Positions 33,301 to 43,432 are shown, numbered from the stretch's first letter. The stretch is 64,000 bases of DNA from Qipengyuania flava (GCF_011762005.1 NZ_JAASQU010000001.1:1-64000), one strand, 5' to 3'. Numbers and translations are program-made. The notes: generated from the letters alone by a model not told the origin.

Positions 33301-36222
33301 ATGACCCATTTCCCGCGCGCCATCAGGCGTCTCGCGCTCGTCCTCCCCGCCGTGCTGCTCGTTCCGCAGCCCCTGCTTGCGCAGGAGCCGGCGACACCGT
33401 CTCCGCAGCATGTGACGCCCGCCGGTGGCACGCCATGGATCTACGAGGGCAGCGATGTCCCGCGCGACGAGGAATGGATCTTCGGAGAATTGCCCAACGG
33501 GCTGCGTTACGCCGTACGCAAGAACGGCGTGCCGCCCGATCAGGTTTCGGTGCGCGTGCGCATCGATGCCGGTTCTCTGCACGAGGAGGACTCCGAGCTC
33601 GGCTACGCGCACCTGCTCGAGCACCTGCTGTTCCGGGAAAGCCGTTACCTCGGCCCGGCAGAAGCTATTCCCACCTGGCAGCGGCTGGGTGCAACCTTCG
33701 GCAGCGACACCAATGCCGAGACCAGCCCCACGCACACGGTCTACAAGCTCGACCTGCCCAATGTGAACGAGGCCAAGCTTGCCGAAAGCATGAAGCTGCT
33801 TTCGGGCATGGTCCGCAGCCCCGTGCTCAGCGATGCCAATGTGAAGGCGGAAGTGCCGATCGTCCTGGCCGAGAAGCGTGAGCGCGGCGGGCCGGGCGAG
33901 CGTGCAGGCAATGCCAGCCGCGAAGTGCTCTTCTCAGGGCAACGGCTGGCCACGCGCACCCCGATCGGGACCGAGGAAACGCTCGGCGCGGCGACCGGCG
34001 ACAGCGTCAGCGCTTTCCACAAGCGGTGGTACCGTCCCGAGAACGCGGTCATCGTGGCAGCGGGCGACATGGATCCGCTGCAACTCGCGGCCGGGATCGA
34101 GAAATGGTTCGGCGACTGGCAGGGCGAGGGGCCGGCCGTCCCGGCACCCGATTTCGGCGATCCTGTCGCACCAGCCGGGGCCGATCCCGAAAACCCCGTC
34201 GGCGAAGTCGGCGTGGTGGTCGAACCCGACCTTCCGCGCAGCTTTACCTACGCGGTGATGCGTCCCTGGCGACCGGTGCAGGACACGGTTGCCTATAACG
34301 AAGGCCTGCTGCGTGATGCACTGGCTCAGGCGCTGATCAACCGCCGGCTGGAATCGCGGGCGCGTGCGGGCGGCAGCTATCTCTACGCGCAGGTGTCGCA
34401 GGACGACGTCAGCCGCTCGGCAGACATGACCTTCGTCAGCTTTGCCCCGTTGACGAGCGACTGGAAAGCCGCGCTCGACGACATTCGCGGTGTCATCGCC
34501 GATGCGCTGGCGACCCCGCCGTCGCAGGAAGAGATAGATCGCGAGCTCGCCGAATTCGAAATCGTGTTCAAGAGCCAGGTCGAACAGCGCCGCGTCCTTC
34601 CCGGACCGCGGCTGGCCGATGACATCGTCAACGCGGTCGATATCCGCGAAGCCGTGGCCGCGCCCGAAACCGTGCTGACCGTATTCAACTCGATGCGCGA
34701 GACGATCACGCCGGAACTGGTGCTCGACCACACGCGCGCGCTGTTCACCGGCGATGTCATCCGCGCTTCCTACGTGACGCCCGCCACGGGCGAGGCGAGC
34801 GCCGAGGCCATTCGCGCCGCTCTGGGTGAAGACATCGCCGCCGATGCCGAAGCGCGTGTCGCCGCACGGGCGATCTCCTTCGACGATCTGCCTGCCGTGG
34901 GCGAACCCGGCGAAGTCGTCGCGCAGGCCCCGATCGGCGTGCTCGACATAGAACAGGTCGAATTCGCCAATGGCGTGAAAGCGATCCTTTGGGCCAATGA
35001 TGCCGAACCGGGCCGTGTTGCGGTTAAGGTGCGCTTCGGCGCAGGCTATCGCGCTATCGATCCCGAGGACGCGGTCTATGCCAATCTCGGATACGCCGCG
35101 CTGATCGGGTCGGGGATCGGAGACCTGGGGCAGGAAGAGCTCGATGTCCTCGCAACCGGGCGCAAGTTCGGCTTCGATTTCCAGACTGGCGATGGTGCAT
35201 TCAGCTTCTATGCGCAGACGCGCGAGCAGGACCTCGAGGAACAGCTGTACCTGTTCGCGGCCAAGCTGGCGATGCCCGGCTGGGATCCCAATCCCGTGAT
35301 CCGCGCCAAAGCGGCGGGCAAGCTGGCCTATGAGAGCTATGGCGCCAATCCCAATGGCGTCCTCCAGCGCGATCTCGAATATCTGCTGAGCGACAGGGAT
35401 GCGCGTTTCCGGACGCCGACGCCGCAGATGTTCGATGCGGCGACGCCCGAGGGCTTCCGCGAAACCTGGGAGCCGCTGCTGAAGCAGGGACCGGTGGAAG
35501 TGCTGGTGTTCGGCGAATTCGACAAGGCGGCCACCGTCGATGCGCTGCGCCGGACGTTCGGCGCGCTCGCGCCGCGCGATGCCGCCCCGGCCGATGTGCT
35601 CGAACGCCCGGTCGCCTTTCCCGAAGCCGGCGAAACGGTGGTGCGCCACCATCGGGGCGATGCCAACCAGGCTGCAGCGGTCATCGCCTGGCCGAGCGGC
35701 GCGGGGGTCGAGAACCTGCGCGAATCGCGGCGGCTCGAAGTGCTGGTATCGCTCTTCAACAACAGGCTGATGGAAGCCATGCGCGAACATGCCGGGGCCA
35801 GCTATTCGCCCGTGGTGCGTTCCGAATGGCCGAGCGATGTGAACAGTGGCGGGCGGATCGCCGCGCTGGCGCAATTGCGGCCCGAAGACGTGCCGGTGTT
35901 CTTTGCCGAGGCCGAACGGATCGCGCAGGAGCTGGCGAGTGCCCCGGTGAGCGAGGACGAATACAATCGCGTGGTCGAACCGCTGCGCCAGTATGTCAGC
36001 CGCGCATCGACCGGAAACCTGTTCTGGCTCTATCAGCTCGAAGGCGCGACGCAGGACCCCCGCCGCATCCCGATGCTGCGCTTCCTGCTGGCCGATTACA
36101 CGCAAACGCCTCGGGCCGAACTGCAGGCGCTGGCGCAGAAATATCTTGGCTCGCGCCCCGGATGGCGGCTGGCGGTCATCCCGCAGGGTCAAACGCTCGC
36201 CACCGCTGCACAGGGGCGCTGA
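33301..36222 (+). CDS. M16 family zinc metallopeptidase (pitrilysin-like), exported
   Basis: A 973-aa protein with a signal peptide ending near LLAQEPA. The N-terminal half has the inverted zinc motif HLLEH (codons 33610-33624) in GYAHLLEHLLFRES, the second half a non-catalytic M16 repeat, giving the two-part clamp of pitrilysin-type enzymes. It degrades peptides in the periplasm; substrate unknown. ATG 33301 is chosen because the in-frame ATG at 33292 lies within the -10 box. Confidence 0.9.
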   Translation: MTHFPRAIRRLALVLPAVLLVPQPLLAQEPATPSPQHVTPAGGTPWIYEGSDVPRDEEWIFGELPNGLRYAVRKNGVPPDQVSVRVRIDAGSLHEEDSELGYAHLLEHLLFRESRYLGPAEAIPTWQRLGATFGSDTNAETSPTHTVYKLDLPNVNEAKLAESMKLLSGMVRSPVLSDANVKAEVPIVLAEKRERGGPGERAGNASREVLFSGQRLATRTPIGTEETLGAATGDSVSAFHKRWYRPENAVIVAAGDMDPLQLAAGIEKWFGDWQGEGPAVPAPDFGDPVAPAGADPENPVGEVGVVVEPDLPRSFTYAVMRPWRPVQDTVAYNEGLLRDALAQALINRRLESRARAGGSYLYAQVSQDDVSRSADMTFVSFAPLTSDWKAALDDIRGVIADALATPPSQEEIDRELAEFEIVFKSQVEQRRVLPGPRLADDIVNAVDIREAVAAPETVLTVFNSMRETITPELVLDHTRALFTGDVIRASYVTPATGEASAEAIRAALGEDIAADAEARVAARAISFDDLPAVGEPGEVVAQAPIGVLDIEQVEFANGVKAILWANDAEPGRVAVKVRFGAGYRAIDPEDAVYANLGYAALIGSGIGDLGQEELDVLATGRKFGFDFQTGDGAFSFYAQTREQDLEEQLYLFAAKLAMPGWDPNPVIRAKAAGKLAYESYGANPNGVLQRDLEYLLSDRDARFRTPTPQMFDAATPEGFRETWEPLLKQGPVEVLVFGEFDKAATVDALRRTFGALAPRDAAPADVLERPVAFPEAGETVVRHHRGDANQAAAVIAWPSGAGVENLRESRRLEVLVSLFNNRLMEAMREHAGASYSPVVRSEWPSDVNSGGRIAALAQLRPEDVPVFFAEAERIAQELASAPVSEDEYNRVVEPLRQYVSRASTGNLFWLYQLEGATQDPRRIPMLRFLLADYTQTPRAELQALAQKYLGSRPGWRLAVIPQGQTLATAAQGR

Positions 36223-36287
36223 CCCGCTCACTGCAATCGGCTTTTTAAGCTGGCCAAGCAAATGCTGCTTGCGACATGATGCCCGCT

Positions 36288-36328
36288 CGTCTGCTACAGA
36301 CGGGCAATCAGGCGCCATTTCCGGCGCC
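36288..36328 (+). promoter_or_regulatory. Two hairpins in the DAHP synthase leader
   Basis: CGTCTG-CTA-CAGACG (36288-36302) and GGCGCC-N6-GGCGCC (36311-36328) lie 8 bases apart and end 16 bases before the start codon. They could affect translation or be part of an attenuator. No aromatic-rich leader peptide is seen, so classical attenuation is not supported. Confidence 0.35.
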
Positions 36329-36344
36329 GCAACCGGAAGAGACA

Positions 36345-37718
36345 ATGGCGAACACATGGGCACCCGACAGCTGGCAGGGATTCGAGGCAAGGCATTTGCC
36401 CAGCTATCCCGACGCGGGCGCTCTTGACGCGGCGACCGCATCGCTCGCCACGCATCCGCCGCTGGTGTTCGCCGGGGAGGCGCGCGCGCTGAAGGCGGAC
36501 CTGGCCGATGTCGCCGAAGGGCGCGCCTTCCTGCTGCAGGGCGGTGATTGCGCGGAAAGCTTCGCCGAATTCCACCCCAACAACATCCGCGACACCTTCC
36601 GCGTGCTGCTGCAGATGGCGGTGGTCATGACCTTCGCCAGCAAGAAGCCGGTGGTGAAGGTCGGGCGGATGGCGGGACAGTTCGCCAAGCCGCGCAGTTC
36701 CGACACCGAAACGCAGGGCGCTGTCACGCTGCCGAGCTACTTCGGCGACAACATCAACGGGATCGAGTTCGACGCCGCGACGCGGACCAACGATCCGCAG
36801 CGCATGGTGCGCGCCTATTCTCAGGCCGCCGCCACGCTGAACCTGCTGCGTGCTTTCGCGGGCGGCGGCTATGCCAACCTGCGCCAGGTGCATCAGTGGA
36901 CGCTCGATTTCATGGGGCGCAGCCCGTGGGCCGACAAGTTCAGCGATATCGCTGACCGGATCGGCGAAAGCCTCGATTTCATGGAGGCCTGCGGGATCGA
37001 TCCTGCCACTGTGCCGCAACTGCAGGGGACCAGCTTCTTCACTAGCCATGAAGCGCTGCTGCTGCCCTACGAGCAGGCGCTGACGCGCCGCGACAGCCTG
37101 ACGGGCGAATGGTACGATACCAGCGCACACATGCTGTGGATCGGTGACCGCACGCGGTTCGAAGGCAGCGCGCACATCGAATTTGCGCGCGGCATTGGCA
37201 ATCCGCTCGGCATGAAGTGCGGCCCCAGCCTCGAAACCGATGCGTTGCTCAAGCTGCTCGACACGCTCAACCCGACGCGCGAACCGGGGCGGATCACGCT
37301 GATCAGCCGCTTCGGCCATGAAAAGGTGCAAGACGGCCTGCCGCGGCTGGTGCGCGCGGTGAAGGCCGAAGGCCATCCCGTGGTGTGGAGCTGCGACCCG
37401 ATGCACGGCAATGTCGTCAAGTCGGACAGCGGCTACAAGACGCGGCCTTTCGACCGTATCCTCACCGAGGTGAAGGGCTTCTTCGCGGTGCATCGCGCCG
37501 AAGGCACGCATCCGGGCGGCATCCATGTCGAGATGACCGGGCAGGACGTGACCGAATGCGTCGGCGGCGCGGTGGCGATCACCGACGAAGCGCTCAAGGA
37601 TCGCTATCACACGCATTGCGATCCGCGCCTGAACGCTGCGCAGTCGCTCGAACTGGCGTTCCTCATTGCCGAAATGCTCAACGAGGAACACGGGCTGCGC
37701 CAGGCGGACGCCGCCTGA
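36345..37718 (+). CDS. 3-deoxy-7-phosphoheptulonate synthase, class II
   Basis: A 457-aa class II (plant/Mycobacterium-type) DAHP synthase, which joins phosphoenolpyruvate and erythrose-4-phosphate in the first step of the shikimate pathway. [27 protein letters not shown] and the DPMHGN block hold substrate and metal ligands. GGAAGAG precedes ATG 36345. A longer frame to 36276 would translate the leader hairpins. Confidence 0.95.
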   Translation: MANTWAPDSWQGFEARHLPSYPDAGALDAATASLATHPPLVFAGEARALKADLADVAEGRAFLLQGGDCAESFAEFHPNNIRDTFRVLLQMAVVMTFASKKPVVKVGRMAGQFAKPRSSDTETQGAVTLPSYFGDNINGIEFDAATRTNDPQRMVRAYSQAAATLNLLRAFAGGGYANLRQVHQWTLDFMGRSPWADKFSDIADRIGESLDFMEACGIDPATVPQLQGTSFFTSHEALLLPYEQALTRRDSLTGEWYDTSAHMLWIGDRTRFEGSAHIEFARGIGNPLGMKCGPSLETDALLKLLDTLNPTREPGRITLISRFGHEKVQDGLPRLVRAVKAEGHPVVWSCDPMHGNVVKSDSGYKTRPFDRILTEVKGFFAVHRAEGTHPGGIHVEMTGQDVTECVGGAVAITDEALKDRYHTHCDPRLNAAQSLELAFLIAEMLNEEHGLRQADAA

Positions 37719-37897
37719 CACCACGAATGGCGTGTCCTGCCGGGAACTGCGGTCCGTGCACCGCATTGTCCGGGAATGCGCGTCAGTCGATTGTTTGGGC
37801 ATGGTTTTCGGCCCCCGGCCTTTAAAGCGACTTTGAATTGCGCCATGGTGGATCGTGGTCGCCAGCTTCCGGCGACCGCTGTTCAGGGGGACCGGCG

Positions 37898-39151
37898 TTG
37901 AACCAGGTCCGGCCACAGGCGCAGCCCGCGCTTGGAGAGGAAATCGAGGCCCGCTATGCAGCGACCCGCGCGCTCACCGAAGCGCTGGTCGCGCCCTTGT
38001 CGGATGCCGACGCGACGATCCAGTCGATGGAGGATGCGAGCCCCGCCAAGTGGCATCTCGCGCACACCACCTGGTTCTGGGAAACCTTCCTTCTGCGCGA
38101 TCGGCTCGACGGGTATCGGCTCTATGACGAGGACTGGCCGTTCGTCTTCAATTCCTATTACGAAGCGGAGGGCGAACGGATCGCGCGATTTTCCCGCGGG
38201 ATGCTGTCGCGCCCCACGCTCGACGAAATCCGCGCATGGCGTGCGCATGTCGACGCGGCGATGGCGCCGCTGTTCGCACGCGAGGAACTGGCGTCGCTGA
38301 TTGAACTGGGTATCAGCCACGAACAGCAGCACCAGGAATTGCTGCTTACCGACATCAAGCATGGTCTGTTCCAGAACCCGTTGGGCGCGGCCATGTGGGA
38401 CCGGCGACCAGCGGCAGCCCGCCCGCAGGACGAAGGCTGGCACGAGCATCCCGGCGGGATCGCCCGCATCGGCCATCAGGCGGACGGGTTTGCCTTCGAC
38501 AATGAAGGGCCCGCGCACCGCGTCCTGCTCGAACCGTTCGCGCTCTCCTCGCGGCTGGTAACGAATGGTGAATGGGCCGAATTCATTGCCGATGACGGTT
38601 ATGAAACTGCCAGCCTCTGGCTGTCCGACGGTTGGGCCTGGGTACGCGAGAATGCGATCAGCGCGCCGCTCTACTGGCGCGACGACGAGAATTTTACGCA
38701 TTGCGGCTGGCACAAGCGCGACGCGGATGCCCCGGTCACGCATATCTCCTATTACGAGGCGGATGCCTTCGCGACCTGGGCGGGTCATCGATTGCCGACC
38801 GAGTTCGAATGGGAAGCGATCGCGCGCGGCCAGGAAGGGCAGGCGCAGGCGCATGACCCATTTGGGGGAAACCAGCTCGATGATGCCGGACCACCGCTTC
38901 CGCGGGGCGGCGAAGGGCTGTTCGGCGATTGCTGGCAGTTCACCCGTTCGGCCTATCTGCCCTATCCGCGGTTCCGGCCCGCCGCCGGCGCAGTGGGCGA
39001 ATACAACGGCAAGTTCATGAGTGGGCAGTTCGTGCTCAAGGGGGCCAGTTGCGCCACCGCGCGCGGCCATTCGCGCGCCAGCTATCGCAATTTCTTCTAC
39101 CCGCACCAGCGCTGGCAATTCACCGGGCTGCGTCTGGCAAAGGACATTTGA
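37898..39151 (+). CDS. egtB: Ergothioneine biosynthesis sulfoxide synthase EgtB
   Basis: EgtB is a non-haem iron enzyme that joins hercynine to a thiol with O2. The 417-aa protein has an N-terminal DinB_2 domain with iron ligands His56 (LAHTTWFWETF) and His141/His145 (HEQQHQE), and a C-terminal FGE-sulfatase domain (GHRLPTEFEWE; GDCWQFTRSAYLPYP). The start is TTG 37898, seven bases after AGGGGG; the frame further upstream has no ribosome site. It overlaps egtD by one base. Confidence 0.92.
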   Translation: MNQVRPQAQPALGEEIEARYAATRALTEALVAPLSDADATIQSMEDASPAKWHLAHTTWFWETFLLRDRLDGYRLYDEDWPFVFNSYYEAEGERIARFSRGMLSRPTLDEIRAWRAHVDAAMAPLFAREELASLIELGISHEQQHQELLLTDIKHGLFQNPLGAAMWDRRPAAARPQDEGWHEHPGGIARIGHQADGFAFDNEGPAHRVLLEPFALSSRLVTNGEWAEFIADDGYETASLWLSDGWAWVRENAISAPLYWRDDENFTHCGWHKRDADAPVTHISYYEADAFATWAGHRLPTEFEWEAIARGQEGQAQAHDPFGGNQLDDAGPPLPRGGEGLFGDCWQFTRSAYLPYPRFRPAAGAVGEYNGKFMSGQFVLKGASCATARGHSRASYRNFFYPHQRWQFTGLRLAKDI

Positions 39152-40149
39152 TGACTACCGATACGGGGATCGCGCTGGTCGAGCGTGACGAGGAGGGCGT
39201 CGACAAGGCCTTCCGCAAGGATGTGTTGGCAGGGCTCGGGCAGGCGCCCAAGGCCATTCCCGCGCGCTGGTTCTACGACGAGGAAGGCTCGCGCCTGTTC
39301 GAACGGATCACGCAGGTCGGGGAATATTATCCGACCCGTGCAGAAACCGAAATTCTCGGATCGCGCGGCGGCGATTTCGCCGAGTTGATCGGGCCGGGAA
39401 GAGCGGTGGTCGAGTTCGGCTCGGGCAGTTCGGTAAAAACTCCGCTGCTGCTCGAGGCAATCGATCCCGCCGCCTATGTGCCGCTCGATATTTCGGGCGA
39501 TTTCCTGCGCGAGAGCGCGGCGGCGCTGGGAGCGAAGTTTCCCGGGCTGCCCGTGCATCCCGTCGAAGCCGATTTCATGCGCCGGGTAAGCCTGCCCGAT
39601 GCTGTGGCCGCACTGCCCAAGCTGGGCTTCTTCCCCGGATCGACCATCGGCAACATGGTTCCGCGTACCGCGGTCGACCTGTTGCGTTCGATGCGGGCCA
39701 CGCTGGGCGCGGACGAGGGCGCCAGCCCGCTGCTGCTGATCGGGATGGACCTCGTCAAGGACAGCGGCGTGCTCGAATCTGCCTATGACGATGCCGAGGG
39801 CGTGACCGCGGCATTCAACATGAACCTCCTGACGCGGATCAACCGCGAACTGGGCGGGACCATTCCTGCCGACGCCTTCGCACACGAGGCGCGCTGGAAC
39901 GACGATCTGGCGCGGATCGAGATGCATCTGGTCGCGACGAGGGATGTCGCTTTCGAAGTGTCGGGCGAACGTTTCACCATGCAGCGCGGCGAAACCATCC
40001 ACACCGAGAACAGCCACAAGTTCACTCCGCGCACCGCCAGTCTGCTGTTGCTCGCGGGGGGCTGGACGCCGCTGGAACGCTGGACCGATGCGAAAGACCA
40101 GTTCTCGGTCCTCCTCGCGCGGGCGACCGACCAGCGCGAGGCCCCCTGA
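39151..40149 (+). CDS. egtD: L-histidine N(alpha)-methyltransferase EgtD
   Basis: EgtD trimethylates histidine to hercynine, which EgtB then uses. The 332-aa SAM-dependent enzyme has VVEFGSGSSVKTPLLL (SAM loop), FFPGSTIGNM and the C-terminal block IHTENSHKFT typical of the DUF2260/EgtD family. AGGA lies six bases before the ATG in the end of egtB. The order is EgtB then EgtD, and no egtC or egtE is seen; the C-S lyase must be elsewhere. Confidence 0.93.
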   Translation: MTTDTGIALVERDEEGVDKAFRKDVLAGLGQAPKAIPARWFYDEEGSRLFERITQVGEYYPTRAETEILGSRGGDFAELIGPGRAVVEFGSGSSVKTPLLLEAIDPAAYVPLDISGDFLRESAAALGAKFPGLPVHPVEADFMRRVSLPDAVAALPKLGFFPGSTIGNMVPRTAVDLLRSMRATLGADEGASPLLLIGMDLVKDSGVLESAYDDAEGVTAAFNMNLLTRINRELGGTIPADAFAHEARWNDDLARIEMHLVATRDVAFEVSGERFTMQRGETIHTENSHKFTPRTASLLLLAGGWTPLERWTDAKDQFSVLLARATDQREAP

Positions 40150-40187
40150 CGCCGCGCGAGTTCATGGACGCGACACCGGCGCGTTCC

Positions 40188-40193
40188 TATATG
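40188..40193 (+). promoter_or_regulatory. -10 element for a probably leaderless protease mRNA
   Basis: TATATG is followed by six bases and then ATG 40200, the same spacing as at 33289. No ribosome-binding site is present between egtD and this gene, in accord with a leaderless message. Confidence 0.45.
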
Positions 40194-40199
40194 TGACGC

Positions 40200-40859
40200 A
40201 TGGAACTCGAACCCGTCTTCAATGCCGCGGCGGATACGCTACGCGCGATCCCCCGATCCGAACTGCTGATCGCTGCGGTTGCCGCGATGGTGCTCGGCTG
40301 GATCGGTGCGATGATCGCCAAGCGTTCGGCGCTGGGCGGAGTGCTGCGGCTGGCCAGTTCGGCGGCGCTGGGGCTCATCCTGCTGGCGGTGGTGCTGCAA
40401 TTGTCGCGGTTCGACCCGCGCTTCGACGTCGCCGTGCCGCAGATCGGCCTGCCCGAACAGGTTGTCGAGGGCGGCGAAACGCGGATTCCGCTGTCGGCCG
40501 ATGGCCATTTCTGGGTGCGCGCCGACGTCAACGGCGTGCCGGGCAATTTCATGATCGATACCGGCGCCACGCTGACTGCGATTTCCGCGCCGCTCGCCGA
40601 GCGCGCGGGGCTCGAACCGCGTCGTGGCGGGATCCCGATCATGCTGGGCACTGCCAACGGCACGGTGCAAGCGCATGTCGCGACGATCGACAGCCTGACC
40701 TTCGGCAATGTCAGCGCCAGCGGGACCGACGCGGCGATCGCCGAGAATTTCGGCGATTTCAATGTTATCGGAATGAATGTGCTGGCCCGGCTTGGCTCGT
40801 GGCGGGTCGAGGACAACACGCTCATCCTCGTCCCCCGCGCCGAGGATACGATTTCGTGA
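40200..40859 (+). CDS. Retropepsin-like aspartic protease (TIGR02281 type)
   Basis: The 219-aa protein has one or two N-terminal TM helices (about 22-65) and a C-terminal aspartic protease domain with the FMIDTGATLTAIS motif (catalytic Asp) and a later hydrophobic-hydrophobic-Gly block (VIGMNVLARLG). Retropepsins act as dimers, so one Asp per chain is enough. It is tethered with the protease domain most likely in the periplasm. Substrates are unknown. Confidence 0.88.
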   Translation: MELEPVFNAAADTLRAIPRSELLIAAVAAMVLGWIGAMIAKRSALGGVLRLASSAALGLILLAVVLQLSRFDPRFDVAVPQIGLPEQVVEGGETRIPLSADGHFWVRADVNGVPGNFMIDTGATLTAISAPLAERAGLEPRRGGIPIMLGTANGTVQAHVATIDSLTFGNVSASGTDAAIAENFGDFNVIGMNVLARLGSWRVEDNTLILVPRAEDTIS

Positions 40860-40904
40860 ATTCACCCGTTGGATGCGGCGCACCGAACCGCTAGGCCGGG
40901 GGCG

Positions 40905-41648
40905 ATGGACGGCCCGACTAAGCTTCCGCCCCCGCCGCCACTGGCGCGACTGCTCGACAGCGGCCCCGCGGCGCTGTTCCTGGATTTCGACGGGACGCTG
41001 GTCGATATCGCGCCGCGCCCCGGCGACATCCACGTTCCCGACGGCTTGCTCGACCGGTTGCACGCGCTGCGCGACCGGCTTGAAGGCCGGCTGGCGCTGG
41101 TCAGCGGCCGCGCGCTCGACGATCTGACCGGACATCTGGGTCAACCGGCAATCTGCCGCGCCGGATCGCACGGGGCCTCGCGGTTCCTCGCCGACGGGAC
41201 GCGTCTGGGTGACGAACCACTTGGCCTGTCCGATGGCTCGGTTGCCGAGTTGCGCGCCTTCGCCGAGGCGCATGGCCTGTTCTACGAGACCAAGACGCAT
41301 GGCGGCGCGCTGCATTTCCGCGGCGCACCCGAGAAGCGCGAAGCGACCCTGGCTTTCGCGGAAGAGTTCGCCGCTTCGCGCGATTTGTGCGTGACAAGCG
41401 GGAAGGGAGTCGCCGAACTCGTGCGTCCCGGGGCGACCAAGGCGGCGGCGGTCGAAGCCTTCATGCAGGTTGCGCCCTTCGCGGGCGCCGCGCCGGTGTT
41501 CATCGGTGATGACGTGACCGACGAGGACGGCTTTGTCGGCGCGATCGAACACGGCGGTTTCGGGATCGCCGTGGGCGAACGTCCGAGCGAGAAGGCACGA
41601 TACGGACTCGACAGCGTTGCTGCAGTGCACCATTGGTTGGAGATATGA
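40905..41648 (+). CDS. otsB: Trehalose-phosphatase OtsB
   Basis: A 247-aa HAD-superfamily phosphatase: motif I FLDFDGTLVD with the nucleophile Asp, SGRALDDL (motif II), KGVAELVRPGATKAAAVEAF (motif III Lys) and FIGDDVTDEDGF (motif IV). It dephosphorylates trehalose-6-phosphate from OtsA. ATG 40905 (MDGPTKLP) follows GGGGG; the ORF extends to 40869 without support. It overlaps the GH15 gene, forming one operon otsB-GH15-otsA. Confidence 0.95.
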   Translation: MDGPTKLPPPPPLARLLDSGPAALFLDFDGTLVDIAPRPGDIHVPDGLLDRLHALRDRLEGRLALVSGRALDDLTGHLGQPAICRAGSHGASRFLADGTRLGDEPLGLSDGSVAELRAFAEAHGLFYETKTHGGALHFRGAPEKREATLAFAEEFAASRDLCVTSGKGVAELVRPGATKAAAVEAFMQVAPFAGAAPVFIGDDVTDEDGFVGAIEHGGFGIAVGERPSEKARYGLDSVAAVHHWLEI

Positions 41649-43432
41649 TGCAGTCGGACCTCGAGCTTTCCCCGATCGGCAATTGCCAAGTCAGCACCCT
41701 GGTCGATAGCGAGGGGGCCTTCGTCTGGGGCTGCGTCCCGCGGGTCGATGGCGATCCGATCTTCTGCTCGCTGCTCAATGACAATGCCCGCGATCGCGGC
41801 ATCTGGCGGTTCGAACTCGAAGGGCAGGCACGCAGCAGCCAGCGCTACGAACGCAACACCGCAATCCTGATCACCCGGCTCGAGGCCGAGGACGGGAGCG
41901 CGGTGGAGATCCACGATTTCGCGCCACGTTTCGAGCGCTCGGGGCGGATGTACCGCCCGGTGGCCTATGCGCGGATCGTGCGCCCCGTCGCCGGCGCGCC
42001 GCGACTGCGTGTCGTGCTCGCGCCGATGAACGGCTATGGCGCCTCGCTCGCCGAAACCACCAACGGTACCAACCACATCCGCTATTTGATCGGCCCGCAG
42101 GCGCTGCGCCTGTCGACCGATGCGCCGGTCGGCTATCTGCTTGAAGGGCGCAGCTACCGGGTCGAGAGCGACCAGCACTTCTTCCTCGGCCCCGACGAGC
42201 CCTTCGTCGGCAATATCCGCAGCGAAGTGCGGCGGATGGAAGCGATGACTGCGCGCTACTGGCAGCACTGGGTGCGCGGGCTGCACATCCCGCTCGAATG
42301 GCAGGAAGAGGTCATCCGCGCGGCGATTGCGCTCAAGCTGTGCCAGCACGAGGAAACCGGCGCCATCGTCGCCGCGCTGACCACCTCGATCCCCGAAGCC
42401 GCGAACAGTCAGCGCAACTGGGATTATCGCTACTGCTGGATCCGCGACAGCTATTACACCGTCCAGGCGCTCAACCGGCTGGGCGCGCTCGACGTGCTCG
42501 AGAAATATCTCGCCTATCTGCGCAACATCGTCGACCAGGCGCGCGGCGGTCAGATCCAGCCGCTCTATTCGGTGATGGGCGCCGACCAGTTGCACGAATT
42601 CGAGGCGCAGCACCTCGCGGGCTATCGCGGCATGGGGCCGGTGCGTGTGGGCAATGCGGCCTACAAGCAGGTGCAGCATGACTGCTATGGCCAGATCGTC
42701 ATGCCGACCGCGCAGGCGTTCTTCGACACGCGCCTCCTGCGCATGGCGGACGAGCGCGATTTCGAACATCTGGAAGAAGTGGGCGAGGCCGCCTGGGCCA
42801 AGCACGACCAGCCCGACGCCGGGCTGTGGGAGTTCCGTACACGGCAGGAAGTACACACCTATTCGGCCGTGATGTGCTGGGCGGCCTGCGACCGGCTGGC
42901 CAATGTCGCTGCGACGCTGGGCAAGGGCGACCGCGTGCTTCACTGGAAGCAGCGTGCCGAGGCGATCCGTGCGAAGATCGAGGAGCATGCGTGGAGCGAG
43001 GAAGGCGAGCATTACGGTGCCAGCTTCGAAAGCGATTATCTCGATGCCAGCCTGCTGCAGATGGTCGAGCTGCGTTATCTCAAGCCCGATGACGAGCGCT
43101 TCCTCAAGACCTTCGCCGCGGTTGAGCGCGATTTGCGGCGCGGGGACCACATGCTGCGCTATGCCGCCGAGGACGATTTCGGCGCGCCCGAAACCGCGTT
43201 CAATGTCTGCACCTTCTGGCTGATCGAGGCGCTCGCGCTGGTCGAGCGTCGCGAAGAAGCGCGCGAGATGTTCGAGGCCATGCTCAGCCACACCACCGCC
43301 TCGGGCATGCTGAGCGAGGATCTCGACTACGAAACCGATGAATTGTGGGGGAACTTCCCGCAGACCTACTCGCTGGTTGGTATAATCAATTGTGCTGGCC
43401 TGCTGAGTAAACCGTGGAGCGAAGTACGCTGA
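41648..43432 (+). CDS. Glycoside hydrolase family 15 protein
   Basis: A 594-aa GH15 enzyme (glucoamylase/trehalase family): an N-terminal beta-domain (SPIGNCQVSTLVDSEGAFVWGCVPRVDG in two blocks) and an (alpha/alpha)6 barrel with RNWDYRYCWIRDSYYT, the general-acid region GLWEFRTRQEVHTYS and the second Glu region DELWGNFPQTYS. In trehalose operons GH15 members may hydrolyse trehalose or a maltosaccharide, so it could be the breakdown arm. ATG 41648 is five bases after GGAG. The 3' end overlaps otsA by 19 bases. Confidence 0.9.
   Translation: MQSDLELSPIGNCQVSTLVDSEGAFVWGCVPRVDGDPIFCSLLNDNARDRGIWRFELEGQARSSQRYERNTAILITRLEAEDGSAVEIHDFAPRFERSGRMYRPVAYARIVRPVAGAPRLRVVLAPMNGYGASLAETTNGTNHIRYLIGPQALRLSTDAPVGYLLEGRSYRVESDQHFFLGPDEPFVGNIRSEVRRMEAMTARYWQHWVRGLHIPLEWQEEVIRAAIALKLCQHEETGAIVAALTTSIPEAANSQRNWDYRYCWIRDSYYTVQALNRLGALDVLEKYLAYLRNIVDQARGGQIQPLYSVMGADQLHEFEAQHLAGYRGMGPVRVGNAAYKQVQHDCYGQIVMPTAQAFFDTRLLRMADERDFEHLEEVGEAAWAKHDQPDAGLWEFRTRQEVHTYSAVMCWAACDRLANVAATLGKGDRVLHWKQRAEAIRAKIEEHAWSEEGEHYGASFESDYLDASLLQMVELRYLKPDDERFLKTFAAVERDLRRGDHMLRYAAEDDFGAPETAFNVCTFWLIEALALVERREEAREMFEAMLSHTTASGMLSEDLDYETDELWGNFPQTYSLVGIINCAGLLSKPWSEVR

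Noticed and set aside
36276..36344. N-terminal extension of DAHP synthase
   Set aside because: It would translate the two leader hairpins and has no ribosome site; ATG 36345 has GGAAGAG upstream and the family-typical N-terminus.
33934..36441. 835-codon open frame opposite the M16 peptidase
   Set aside because: Antisense shadow of a well-supported gene, with no motif and no ribosome site.
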